This document shows, piece by piece, positions 53,694 to 63,826 of a stretch of DNA of 64,000 nucleotides (position 1 is the first letter of the stretch; every line of letters starts with the position of its first letter). The stretch is from NCBI GenBank assembly GCA_023101725.1, contig JALJCO010007056.1, positions 124,001-188,000 on the forward strand. The letters are read 5' to 3'. The notes beneath the pieces were generated by a model. That model did not search any database and had not been told where the DNA came from. It was given only the letters and a program-made list of their open reading frames with translations. Origin of the DNA: Atherinomorus stipes. Its lineage: Eukaryota; Chordata; Actinopteri; Atheriniformes; Atherinidae. The translations under genes were made by a program, and so were the position numbers.

Positions 53694-56600
53694 CTGTAAC
53701 CCAGACAGCACACACAAATCCCACATGTGATTCCTCCATGATCGTCACCTGCTCATCATGTTGTTACTCAGCCTGAACCACGACCTTTTCTTGCTGGACT
53801 GGACGTATCCGTTGAAATAAAACTGCCGGGCCACAATGTAGAGCATCCCTGCAGCAGCTGCAGCCACCTCGCTGGAGAACATGCCGCCGGTCCACAGCGT
53901 CACCAGGAAGATGGGGTAAAACTCCACACAGTTCTGGCTGAAAATACAGCGTTACATGTTCTTTATAACGGCAGAAAATCATTCCCTGAGGTGAGGCAGT
54001 AACTGTTGTTTCTCTTGAGTTGACATAAACTAGGAAGTGTTTCTTTAAAAGGCAGGGGAGGGATAAAACACTCCTTCACAAACACCGGAATCATGTGACG
54101 TCTGACGTCAGAGTAGGTCAAGTTGCGTGAATGGGCTATATGCACGACTCCACTATTTCCTGAACTTCAGCACCTTTGCTTCCTGTCTTTCATGACTGGA
54201 CTAACTGATTAATCCAGGTGTGTCTGGCCAGTTATTGAGGTCAGAGCTGGGTGATTAGTGTCGTATTCAGAGTGGCCTCCTCCTGCTGTGATCCATGTTT
54301 TTTTATTGGGTGCGTTCACCTACGTCACTTCCGGTCTGTTGCTGGGGGCGCTATTTTCAGACAGAGTGGCAGGAAAGCCATTGTACTAGTATTTGTACAT
54401 TTTTACATTGGCAATATTCAGTGTGGACCTGACAAGGTCTACATATGTTTAAAATGAAAGTTGGCCTTTAATGTCTTCCACCTCCCAGCTGCTCTTACTG
54501 GTTTCCGGTAGCTGGTGACTACAAGAAACCACCGGATGTAATAGATGTAATATCATCTATTACATCTGCAGAGCTCTTTCTGTAATATCTGTGTTTTTAC
54601 CCTGTAGTTTTCTGGTTGTCACACTTTTTACTTTAAGTTCAACTCTCAAAATTGTTAACCTCAGTTGGATCCATTGTAACGTCTATCGGAATCCCAAGGT
54701 TTCAGGTCGGAATAGAGGGATCTTTTTCTCCATGATATAAATCTGTTCAAAAGATGTGAACCATCAAATACAACTTCTGCTTTTGTGACAACCATCCTTA
54801 CATGCTAAGGGGTTGGTTGTCCCCATGCTATTTCAATGGGGGGAAATTAAAAAGAAGGATTCTGAATATTTAAAAAAAATAAATTCTTAAAACATCTAAA
54901 TTCTAAACATTTAATTAAATATTTTAGTCAAAGAAAGGACAACGTATCAAGTTAAAATTTTATTTACACACATCACACCATGAATGCATGTGTGAATATT
55001 GGAGTTAGTTGTCGCAAGTGCCATGTGTCACATGTGACAACCAACCCGAAGTGAAATTTTTTGTTAGCAGTTAAGCTAACAGGCACATGCTGTCATCTAT
55101 CAAAAAAAAAAAAAAAAAACCTATCCCAACTGTGGCTCTCCCTTCATACTTTTTAGTGGTAATAAGTATTTCATGATAAATTTGTGTAAAAGGCTGTTCA
55201 GAAAAACAGAGAAATTTGAAAAAACACATTTTGTGAACAACAATGAAAGTTCTCTCACTTCAATTAAGTGTCAAATTACTGAAATTAGCATGTAACTATT
55301 CTGTCACTGCAATTTTGGAAATTTATGCACCAACATATTTTAACAGCACTCAGCATACAGTATCATCATCGTCAGGGTTGCTTTTGTCAAGTTTTCTTAA
55401 CATCAGATTGTTTTAATCTTCCTCTCTTCAGTTCTACAGCCAACCTTAAAGGGATGCAACATCCACAGAAAAATGTGCCTTCATTTTCCACTCCCCTTCA
55501 TGCTGAACAAGACTCTGGAGCACTTTTGTAATATCTCAAATGCAGCTGGAGATGGGGGGGGGGGGGTTCATTATCCACCAACATCCATGTAATGGAGTTC
55601 ACCGGCACTCAAAACAAAAAGGTCCATAAAAGTCCTCAAAAACTTGGCAATCTTCCTCCATACTGCTCATCCAATGTAATCCAAGTGTCCTGAGTGGGTA
55701 GCGTCCATAATTTACTCGAAACGACATCATTTAGTATATTTTTAGTGCCGAAACAGTAGAGCATTGCACTTCCTATTTGCGTCTTCGTGCGTGTTCACAA
55801 CAATACGGAAGCCGCGGTGTTCATCGCCTACTCTGCCAATAATGCAAGCGTAGGAGAAGAAATTTGCTGAATACATTGGGCTAAGGGCGACTGAGCTCCT
55901 GACAAAGAAAGAAAGATAGAACGCGTGATCTCATCTGCCGCAGCTTCCGTAGTGTTGTGACCTCACATGAACACACAAATAGGAAGTGCGATGTTCTACT
56001 GTTTAAGCTATAAAAATATACTAAATGATGTTGTTTCGAGTAAATTACGGACACTACCCACTCAGAACACCTGGAATACATTGGACAAGCAGTATGGAGG
56101 AATATTGCCAGGTTTTGTGGACTTTTATGGACCTTTTTGTTTCAAGCGCCAGTAACCTCCGTTTTATGAAAGTCGGCGGATAACAAAACCCTCCCCAGAG
56201 CTCCGGCTGCATTTTGAGATATTAAAAAAGTGCTCCAGAGTCTTGCTCAGCATGAGGGTGAGTAGAAAATGAAGGCACATCATTCTGTAGGTGTTGTATC
56301 CCTTTAAACCCGAGACATCATCTGACATGTTGGTCCAGGTACGACACTCACTGTGCACGGAAAGTCCGCTCAAACTCTGGAGGTCCAGTGACAGCAGGAG
56401 GCAGGATTTTGTGGGTCATTCTCGACCAGCCCACCCGCCGGGCTTGGTACCCTGAGAGGAGACATGGAGAAGGAGAAACATGGTAACCTGTAAATAATAA
56501 ATACCTGTAAATAAGAATCTTGTTCTTAATGTCTTTGCCTGGTTAACTATGCAAATGCAGCCATTGGACGAGCAGTATGGAGGACTATTGCCAAGTTTTT

Positions 56601-57409
56601 GTGGACTTTTATGGACCTTTTTGGTTAAGTTGCCGGTGAACTCCATAATATGAAAGAAGGGGGAAAATAAAAACCTGTCGATCTCCGGCTGCATTTGAGA
56701 TATTAAAAAAGTGCTCCAGAATCTTGCTCAGCATGAGGGTGAGTAGAAAATGAAGGCACATCATTCTTTGGGTGTACTATTCCTTCAAATAAATAAAATA
56801 AAACCTCCATCACCAGCAGGAAGATGAGAGTGATCCGTAGCAGAGCGCTCATTCTGATTAGCTGTTCAGAGGCTAACTCCGGTCACTTAAGCCACCCTCA
56901 CAGCCGGCATGGGCACGCTGGAGGAAAAATAATCAACATCACCTGATCATCAGGACTATACTATTAAAATATCAAAACAAGATTTTTTTGAAAGTTTGTA
57001 ATAAGCAAAAAAAAAAAAAATCTGCCGATGGAACAAGTAAAATTTTCTTGACAAGATTTCTTGAAATAAGATGCTTTGTCTTAAAAACAAGTTCCTATAT
57101 CTCACTGAAATGTTTCTCTTTCAGTAATTTTGCCTTATTTTGAGTCTAATGAGATATTTTGACTAGAAATTAGAAAAATATACCTGGTAAGATTTGAGTT
57201 TTTGCAGAGGAGCAAGGCGGTGATTGCTTAATGCAGGAAGGACTCAGTCATCAGAGTTCAGGGTTGGTTAGTGTCTGCCTGCAGCCACCACAGAGGCCGT
57301 AAACAAAAATCCAACTGCTACACTCGTGGATATCCAGTATCAACTCACCCATCTGCATGCTGGACAGAAGCGACACAGCAGCCAGCAGATACGGAGAGTC
57401 CAGGTCCAT
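53585..57409 (-). CDS. mgst2: microsomal glutathione S-transferase 2 (MAPEG family, 4 coding exons)
   Basis: The coding parts, in transcript order, are 57409-57349, 56451-56352, 53937-53749 and 53693-53585. They are all in phase and give 459 nt or 152 residues (human MGST2 has about 147, LTC4S 150). The protein is a four-helix membrane enzyme of the ER/nuclear envelope that conjugates glutathione and can make leukotriene C4. Helix 1 contains [13 protein letters not shown]. The loop has [20 protein letters not shown], the MAPEG FERxFRAxxNC glutathione-binding motif, followed by [12 protein letters not shown]. Helix 3 is followed by [13 protein letters not shown], whose arginine corresponds to the catalytic Arg104 region of LTC4[11 protein letters not shown] and KKR..FRLS favour MGST2 over LTC4S. 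The gene converges on mgat4d, as in the human 4q31 and 5q35 paralogous regions (from memory). Confidence 0.92.
53749..53937 (-). CDS. mgst2: mgst2 exon 3 (equivalent to mammalian exons 3 and 4 fused)
   Basis: The 189-nt exon encodes [20 protein letters not shown], then [20 protein letters not shown] and [20 protein letters not shown], then MS. It covers helices 2 and 3 without an intron. In LTC4S this stretch is recalled as two exons of 71 and 82 nt ending near the catalytic arginine; here the exon runs 36 nt further before its GTGACG donor. Confidence 0.9.
53938..55440. other. mgst2 intron 2, left part
   Basis: No exon. AT-rich with an A run at 55101-55119. A direct repeat of ATAGATGTAATATCATCTAT / TTACATCT phrases lies near 54537-54570. 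No complete element. Confidence 0.4.
55446..56308. mobile_element. foldback element with long inverted arms (mgst2 intron 2)
   Basis: The left end TTAAAGGGATGCAACATCC and right end TTGTATCCCTTTAAA are the outermost bases of two arms of several hundred bases. The arms (55446-55835 and about 55925-56308) share, inverted, GAAGGCACAT, GCAGTATGGAGGA, GGACTTTTATGGACC and AGGAAGTGC. The centre is short. No coding capacity. Confidence 0.85.
56352..56451 (-). CDS. mgst2: mgst2 exon 2 (100 nt)
   Basis: Exactly 100 nt, the same length as exon 2 of human LTC4S as I recall it. It encodes [20 protein letters not shown] then [12 protein letters not shown]. The acceptor is CTCTCAG and the donor GTGAGT. It is squeezed between a foldback element ending 43 bases downstream (56308) and a half copy upstream (56562-56789). 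Confidence 0.92.
56562..56789. mobile_element. half copy of the same foldback element (mgst2 intron 1)
   Basis: Shares GAGCAGTATGGAGGA, GTGGACTTTTATGGACCTTT and AGTGCTCCAGAATCTTGCTC with the right arm of the element at 55446-56308, in the same orientation. Its left arm is missing. Confidence 0.8.
57000..57210. mobile_element. MITE of the CTGCAAAAACTCAAATCTT family (right part)
   Basis: Ends GGTAAGATTTGAGTTTTTGC and contains TTGAGTCTAATGAGATATTT and CTGAAATGTTTCTCTTTCAG, like the outer element at 15139-18128. It lies in mgst2 intron 1. Confidence 0.7.
57349..57409 (-). CDS. mgst2: mgst2 exon 1
   Basis: Encodes [20 protein letters not shown] plus the first base of a glycine codon (61 nt). It is followed by GTGAG. 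It forms most of transmembrane helix 1, aligning with LLAAVSILSACQQ of human MGST2. The start is set by the ATG 20 codons before the donor. Confidence 0.88.
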
Positions 57410-58850
57410 GGCTGAGAATGAGGTCTGCTGGGAGAAAGTCGGCGTTACATAACTGAGAAGAGGAGGTGCTTCCTGGGAGGAGGAAGTCTATCTCCCAACA
57501 TGAGCTGACATGCTGGACCAGTCAAAGCTGGGTTTCAGCAACCACCTTCATCTGACAAAACCTGCTTTTCAAGCTAAAAGACATTCTTTTATCTCGTCTA
57601 CTATGGCTTCTACAAAAATCTAGCTTGCTAAAGTTATTCATCTGAAATCTCTTGCAGTGGCACACACGTTTTTCTTTTCACTTTTCTCAGGGCTCAAGAG
57701 AAAATTACATTCCAGCCTCAAACCAAACATCAAGCAGATGCCACATTATTCGTCATAGTTTCAGTTTACAAACAAAAGTTCTGAAATTTGTGTAAAATTA
57801 ATGTTTTTATGATAGCAAGGGATATTAGTAACATCTATAATGAATGGAATAAGCTCATGATTGGAGCAGATGCCAGTCACTCAAACTCTTGAAAGGAAAA
57901 AAAAAAAAAGGAAAAACAGCGGATGCACGAAAGAAAAGGTAAGATCTTTAGATAGTGCACGTTGGATAGTGCAGCCTCGGTAACAGAGTCAGGTATTTTC
58001 CTCATCTGTCCGTCTGTTTGTTTTGCTCCTGAAGCCGGGCTGGTCTGGGGTCTCATTAATAAAAAAGTGTCACTGCAAAAGTGCGTCACTTGCTAAAAAT
58101 AGATAGTTCATCCCTCAAAAGCAAGTTTCTACGTCAACGAAACTGTCCGAGCCATCGAAATAAAAAGTACTGTCACCATTGAGTACGAACAAGGTACTCA
58201 AATGGCTTAGTCACATTTTCATTGTGATAGTCTGATCTGTGAGTGTTCCTGAATACAAAAACTCAGATCTTGGAGACCTGGAAATGCCCAACAGTACTAC
58301 ACACTGGATGAGCCATTAGAAAACTACAGTAATGTTACATGCTACTGTTTTTAGAAGGCAACTGAGTACATGACACAGAATACATCTGATTCTCATTTTT
58401 CGTCATACAGTACGCTCTTTGTCATCTAACGTATAGTAATTCATTCACAGCATTATGAAAGAACAAACACTTCAGTGACGTCCTTACAACAAACCTCAAG
58501 TATAACCACTTGGCTGGAGTTATAGACCACTGGAAACAATATGCTGCTGTAACAGTATGTGACAGTTGACGTTCTGTCACTATGCCTGCCTAGCCGACTG
58601 ATCACCAAAATAATCGGTGACTAGTCCACTATCAAAATAATTGTTTGTGGCAGTGCTAGACCCAAGGTATATTTCAAATATTTCTAAAAACCTTGCCTTT
58701 AGTTTAAAAGCTTATCTTAATTCTGTTGTGTGGTTATGTAAATTAAAGATGTGGTCTTTTAAAAGTCTAAGGTGTTGACATTTTGCTCAGAATTCCTGCA
58801 AATACTCTGTTTTTGATTTTAAAAGTTCAAAGCTGAATTACTTTGAATAC
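57410..58850. other. mgst2 upstream region
   Basis: Should contain the mgst2 promoter and any 5' untranslated exon, but no core element is clear. A 115-bp fragment at 57843-57955 is shared with the MITE at 17519-18034. The rest is AT-rich without genes. Confidence 0.4.
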
Positions 58851-58852
58851 AG

Positions 58853-59383
58853 TCGTCCTCAAAATAATTCATAACCTCAAATTAAAGAAGGAAAAAAATC
58901 AGCTGTGAAATAGGTCAAAATTGACAAAAGTAATATTAAAAACTGTATGAAATTCATGTCATTGATTTTGAATTGCGATTCAACAGAAATATCAAAAACA
59001 AACATACAAAAAATGAAACAAATAAACAAACATGATGGGGCACCAAAGCTAAAATTTTGTTGAGCAACACTTTGAGGCAATCACAGCAATCAGGTGTTTT
59101 CTGTATTGTTCAAGAAGATTTCTGCACCTTTTAGCAGATATTTTGTCCCAGTGTGCATGAGCAGGGTGCTCTTTTTGGTCTGGGACAGTTTCATTTGTTT
59201 TTTTTTTTATTGTTTTTTTTCCAACTCCAATTCAAAGCAAGATTTTTATTTCACCAAGTTATGTTTTTATATATATTTTTTAATTATCATCAATTTCTGT
59301 AATTTCTTGTTATTTGATTTACTAATGTGAATTTAGACTTTTATTCAATGGAAGGTTATGAATTATTTTGAGGACGACTGTAT
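58853..59383. mobile_element. MITE family D, copy 2
   Basis: Begins CAGTCGTCCTCAAAATAATTC and ends GAATTATTTTGAGGACGACTG, near-perfect inverted termini, flanked by TA. About 530 bp with a TTGTTGAGCAACACTTTGAG centre. Its right border directly abuts the next copy. Confidence 0.85.
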
Positions 59384-59385
59384 AG

Positions 59386-59874
59386 TCGTCCTCAAAATAA
59401 TTCATACCATCAAATTAAAGAAGGAAAAAGAATCAGCTGTCAGTGAAATAAGATGAAATTGACAAAAGTAATAATAAATAAAAATTCTATAAAAATCATG
59501 ACATGGATTTTGATGGTGGTTCAAAAGAAATATTAAAAACAAGCAAAGAAAAATTTTTGAATAAGTAAACAAGCATGATGGGGCTCCGAAGCTAAAATCT
59601 TGTTGAGCAACACTTTGAGGCAATCAGGTGTTTTCTCTAATGTTCAAGAGGACTGAACATTGGTCCACTGTTCATGGGAAAGGTGCTCTAAAGTGTCTTT
59701 GACAGTTTTGTTTTTTATTTTAAACCACAATTCAAAAGCACTATTTTATTTCACTAAATTATAATTTTGTAAATTTTCATTTATTATTAATTTCTTTAGT
59801 TTCTTGTTATTTGAATTACTGTTATAATTTGAGCCTTTTTTTAAGTGGAGGGTATGAATAATTTTGAGGATGAC
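59386..59874. mobile_element. MITE family D, copy 3, in tandem with copy 2
   Basis: Begins AGTCGTCCTCAAAATAATTC (its first base lost or shared) and ends ATGAATAATTTTGAGGATGACTG. Same orientation and internal order as copy 2. The two are separated only by TA. Confidence 0.85.
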
Positions 59875-59885
59875 TGTGTGTGTTG

Positions 59886-60064
59886 TGTATATACATATAT
59901 CTATATATATATATATATATAAAGATTTATATATAGATATATGTATGTATATTTATATGTATGTTTTATATATATATATATATATATAGTCATTATATGA
60001 TTCTGTGCATCATTGGCTGTTTGTTTGACAGACCATTTATTATTATTATTATTATTATTATTAC
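59886..60064. repeat. AT-rich microsatellites and (ATT)n
   Basis: Imperfect (TA)n runs at about 59896-59988 and a clean (TTA)n run at 60036-60063. Confidence 0.9.
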
Positions 60065-60189
60065 TTTACCATCACACATTAAGGCACATTACAAACTGAT
60101 CCAAAGCTCGCGGTGGTTTCCTTCATTTCCACAGTTGTCAGGGTGGATAAATCCCTGCAAAATAAATCAGTGTTGTTGTTGATAACCGG

Positions 60190-60560
60190 AGTGGTTGGTG
60201 GGAATTTGCATAGTGCGTGGCAGTGATGTGCCACGTGAAGCAGCAGCTGACAGGGACCGCTACAGAGGCTCGCGGGCCGTCTGTGGATGTCGGCAGTCTC
60301 CATGGACAGCGACGAGGACAACGTGGAGGAGCTGGTGGAAGGTGGGACACGTGTCCAACATGAATGGTGCGCGCGGAACATCTGACGCACGTTTCTCTGA
60401 TGTTTGAGAGTTCTGATCGAGATTTTGCAGAGAAGCTGGGAGGCCTCCCGGAGCGCCGCGCGCTCGATTTGTGAAGCCAACCCGTGTCAGAGAGCGCTGA
60501 GGTCGGTTTGGGAGACGCCAGAGTCCCGCAGCACGCGCAGCTGCCGAAGGCACCAGACAG
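60190..60560 (+). promoter_or_regulatory. CpG-rich promoter region of setd7
   Basis: CG dinucleotides are frequent (GCTCGCGGGCCGT, GTGCGCGCGGAAC, GAGCGCCGCGCGCTCG) on both sides of the first coding exon, in sharp contrast to the AT-rich DNA to the left. This fits a CpG-island promoter. The minus-strand frames here are by-products of the GC content. Confidence 0.6.
60302..60341 (+). CDS. setd7: setd7 exon 1 (partial gene, continues past the window)
   Basis: The exon encodes MDSDEDNVEELVE and the first base of a glycine codon, followed by the donor GTGGGA. Human SETD7 starts MDSDDEMVEEAVEG as I recall it, so ten of the fourteen positions agree and the exon ends at the corresponding place. SETD7 is a SET-domain lysine methyltransferase with N-terminal MORN repeats that monomethylates histone H3 K4 and many other proteins. 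An in-frame ATG five codons upstream (60287) could also be used; 60302 is chosen by similarity. No second exon (HGFCTV-type MORN start) was found by 64000, so intron 1 is longer than 3.6 kb. Its placement beside mgst2 supports the call. Confidence 0.72.
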
Positions 60561-60599
60561 AAAAGTTAGACGTGTTTTTCCGAAGATGACGATGACCTG

Positions 60600-62700
60600 A
60601 TAAAATGGCGACTTGAGATATTTCAGAAGTAACGGCTCCATGTGGGGGAGTCTGCTGAAGAAGCAGAGGTTTACGGAGGAAGGAAATCCATCATGTGATG
60701 CGGATCAGACCCGGTCGTCTCGTGCTCAGGTTGAAGCCACATGGAGGACAAGGCCCAGCCACCCCCCACCCCAGCTCAGTTTGTCTCAGCATCTCATTCA
60801 GCTTTAAACCTAAAACTGGTTCAGGAGGAGCTGGTAGAGACCAAAACCAGGAGCGGTTCAGACTGTAGTGTCAGCTTCATGAGGTGATGCAGGGCTGTTG
60901 CTAGACGCTACAGCCCCCTGGGCCCCCCCGGCCCCCCGTGACCCCAGGTCTAGGCTCAGTGAGTCACGCTACTTTCTGGAACTAAGTGCACCAGCTGGGC
61001 TTGAAAAGAAGGAGGTCATAACTCTTACACCTTACACGTACACATCCACGTTACACCGAGTGCACCAAGCCTGACTGACGACGGACATAACGAACGCAAG
61101 CAGATTATTGTTGCCAAGCAACACAGTTCTATCCAACGCGCTCCTGCATGTCCAAACAAACAAGCGGGAATAAAAAGTGTGGATAGGCTTTATTATACTC
61201 AAAAGAAAAGGGAGGGAAAAAGATTACAGACAGAGAAATAAGATAACTCAGAATTATATGCAGAACATGAGGAGATGCTCATGGCAAGACTAAATAACAC
61301 AAATAGGCAGAAACTGTCTGCGTGCAAAGCAGTCACAGCACATTTAATTTTTGTTTTTCATTTAAAGGTTATTTTGTTTCCTTTTGTATTTTAAAAGGCC
61401 CTGTTGCCGTTAAAACCTGAACTCAGCCAGCACCTGCAGGGCGGGGGACGGCGCTGTTTCTGTCCGACAGACGCAGATGAAGGGGGAGCTCATCAGGTGC
61501 AGCGCCTAAGGTCTTTCTATCAGCTCACTTACATCAAGCAGATTTCTTCTGTCAAGGATGAGTTTTTCTTGTCCAAGTGCCTTCTCAATAAGCATCCGGT
61601 AAACAAAATGCTCTTTTCTCGCCATGTGATTCTGGTAAAATTATCGTGGCTACAAGTCAGAGTTTCCAACTCGTGCCTGCTTCACACTAGGCGTAAGTCT
61701 AGCTGGTGCACTCATAAACCGGTCGTAACTTTCCGTTCTATGTCGGACATCATGTTATACCCAGGCGTACGCCCAGCTGGTGCACTCGGCTCCTGTAAGG
61801 AGAACCTGCGGCTGACTTTCCAGGTAGTCACATTTCACACCAGAGCTGGACAGCGTGTCCAAATCTCAGCTCCAGTCCATCACACCAACGGTCCATGACA
61901 GAAATAATTATTATTGAAGTTACGCTCCGTTACCTTGTCACACGTTAAGAATGGCAAGTGCATTTCTGCCGCTTCTGAAGGTAAAGCCAGACAGATCCCG
62001 GAAGTAGAGCCTTCCTCACTGCTGTGGCGTCTCTGACACTACATGCAGGACCAGAAGTATCCAGACCAGACACAGATTTCACTGCGTCTTCTGGTCTTAT
62101 AGGGAGCCGAAGTCTTCCGGTGCCTTCCTTAGCATCCTGAAGTAATCAAAGTACTTTGCGGTATTTAATTTTTTCTTTCCACAAAAGATTTTCAGAGAGC
62201 GACTGGGACCAGAAGATAATCATTTTCTCCCCATTGACTCCCATTCATATTTTTTCGTTTCGGTCCCATGGGGTGAAGTAGATGGGCGCAACTTTGACTC
62301 CCTGTTGGAGATTTATGGAGAAACCATGTCTTGTTATAATTCTGACCATTGAGCAGCAGTGCTGCTGTAAAATCCTCCCCCATCATGAAGTAGTTGCAAG
62401 AGGCCCGGTGTAGTGTTGAAATAAGGACAGAGAGGTTCTAAGAACGCAGTTCCTATAACTACTCTTCCTGAGTTTAGTTATAGGAACTACCCTTCGCCTT
62501 CAGTGTGTGTTCGCACATGAGGGAGGACGTTGTTAGAGACCATGTGTGACGCAATCATTGCGACAGTGACAAATTTATGCCCCAGTAGATCTCATCATTT
62601 ATTCAAAGCTATTATAAAAGCGAACTTACCAGCTTTCCCTCCCTTTCCCTTGTTTACCTTTTGTTGAAGTGCGGAACTTTAGTGGAAGGTCCGCCCACTA
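60600..62700. other. setd7 intron 1, first part
   Basis: No exon. Repeated GTGCACCAGCTGGGC / CAGCTGGTGCACTC phrases at about 60988, 61696 and 61772 mark a decayed element. An AGTTCCTATAACTA / TAGTTATAGGAACT inverted repeat lies at 62449-62490. The 164-residue frame at 61404-61898 has no recognised family. Confidence 0.4.
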
Positions 62701-62718
62701 AAGATTCGATACTGCTGC

Positions 62719-63826
62719 TATAGGGGATTATCACGCTTACCGGAACTTCCCGGTATTTGGGCATTTCCTCTTCCGGGCAATTTTAACATCAGCCGTTCCT
62801 GCTCTGTTATACTGTTTAAATCGTATAAACTCCAAACATACTTAAGTTTTCATTCCAGACTGGATCAAAGCGATCGATTCGCCGCGGTGAAGGGCCGAAC
62901 TTTATAATAAAACACACGTTTGTTTGTCGCCGTGGGGCACAACACCGGCACTTCACAGCATGCTAGCATTAGCCAGCTAGCATTTACTGACGTGCTTAAC
63001 ATTGTGCGTCTTAAACACACACAAACATCTGAAAATCGGGTCTGTACCTCCCTGTTTCCAGTGGAACAACTGGGGACTGCCAAGAACGGAGACGCTTTCA
63101 GATGCTTGTGTGTTTTTTAGCCGCACAAAGTTAGGCACGTCATCGAGCTGGCTAATGCTAGCCTGCTAACACGACTGTGCAGACTGCCGGCCACAAACAA
63201 ACGTGAGTCGTTTTATTGTAAAGTTCGGTCCTTCACCGCGGCGAATTGGTCGTTTTGATCCACTTCTTCCTTAGTATCACTTCAGTCTGGAATGAAAACT
63301 TGGCATTGGCGTTTATCCGATTTACAAAGTTTAACAGAGTAGTAGCTGGCAGACTACTGTTGGCAGGCTAGCATTAGCCAGCTTGATGACGTGCCTAACT
63401 GTGCGGCTGAAAACACACAAGCATCTGAAAGCGTCTCCTTTCTTGGCAGTCCCCAGTTGTTCCACTGGAAACGGGGGGTACAGACCCGATTTTCAGATGT
63501 TTGTGTGTTTTAAGACGCACAAAGTTAAGCACGTCGGTAAACGCTAGCTGGCTAATGGTAGCATGCCGGTGTTGTGCCCCACCGGCTGCAAACAAACGTG
63601 CTACGTTGTTTTATTATAAAGTGCGGCCCTTCACTCTGGAGAATCGCTTTGATCCACTTCTTCCTTAGTATCATTTCAGTCTGGAATCCGTGAAAATTTC
63701 AGTAGGGTTGGCTTTTATTCACGTTATCTACGAAGTAACGCAGGGACATTGAACTGGGCCGGAAGTGGGCCCTCTAAGTGTTTAAAACCGGAAGTTCGGA
63801 ACACGGAAGCGTGATAATCCCCCATA
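62719..63826. mobile_element. 1.1-kb foldback element
   Basis: The left end TATAGGGGATTATCACGCTT and right end AAGCGTGATAATCCCCCATA are inverted. The arms (about 62719-63175 and 63360-63826) mirror each other over several hundred bases, including CTAGCATTAGCCAGC, AACAACTGGGGACTGCCAAG and ACACAAACATCTGAAAATCG. A third, shorter inverted piece lies between them (63205-63300). No coding capacity. Confidence 0.85.

Noticed and set aside
53585..57409. Assignment of the MAPEG gene as ltc4s
   Set aside because: An MGAT4 neighbour fits both regions, but [17 protein letters not shown] and the adjacent setd7 favour mgst2. Not fully excluded.
60079..60641. 133-, 167- and 97-residue minus-strand open frames
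   Set aside because: They lie in the CpG-rich setd7 promoter and run antisense to its first exon; no family match and mutual overlap in different frames.
61404..61898. 164-residue plus-strand open frame
   Set aside because: No domain recognised, lies in repeat-like DNA of setd7 intron 1, and has no splice support.
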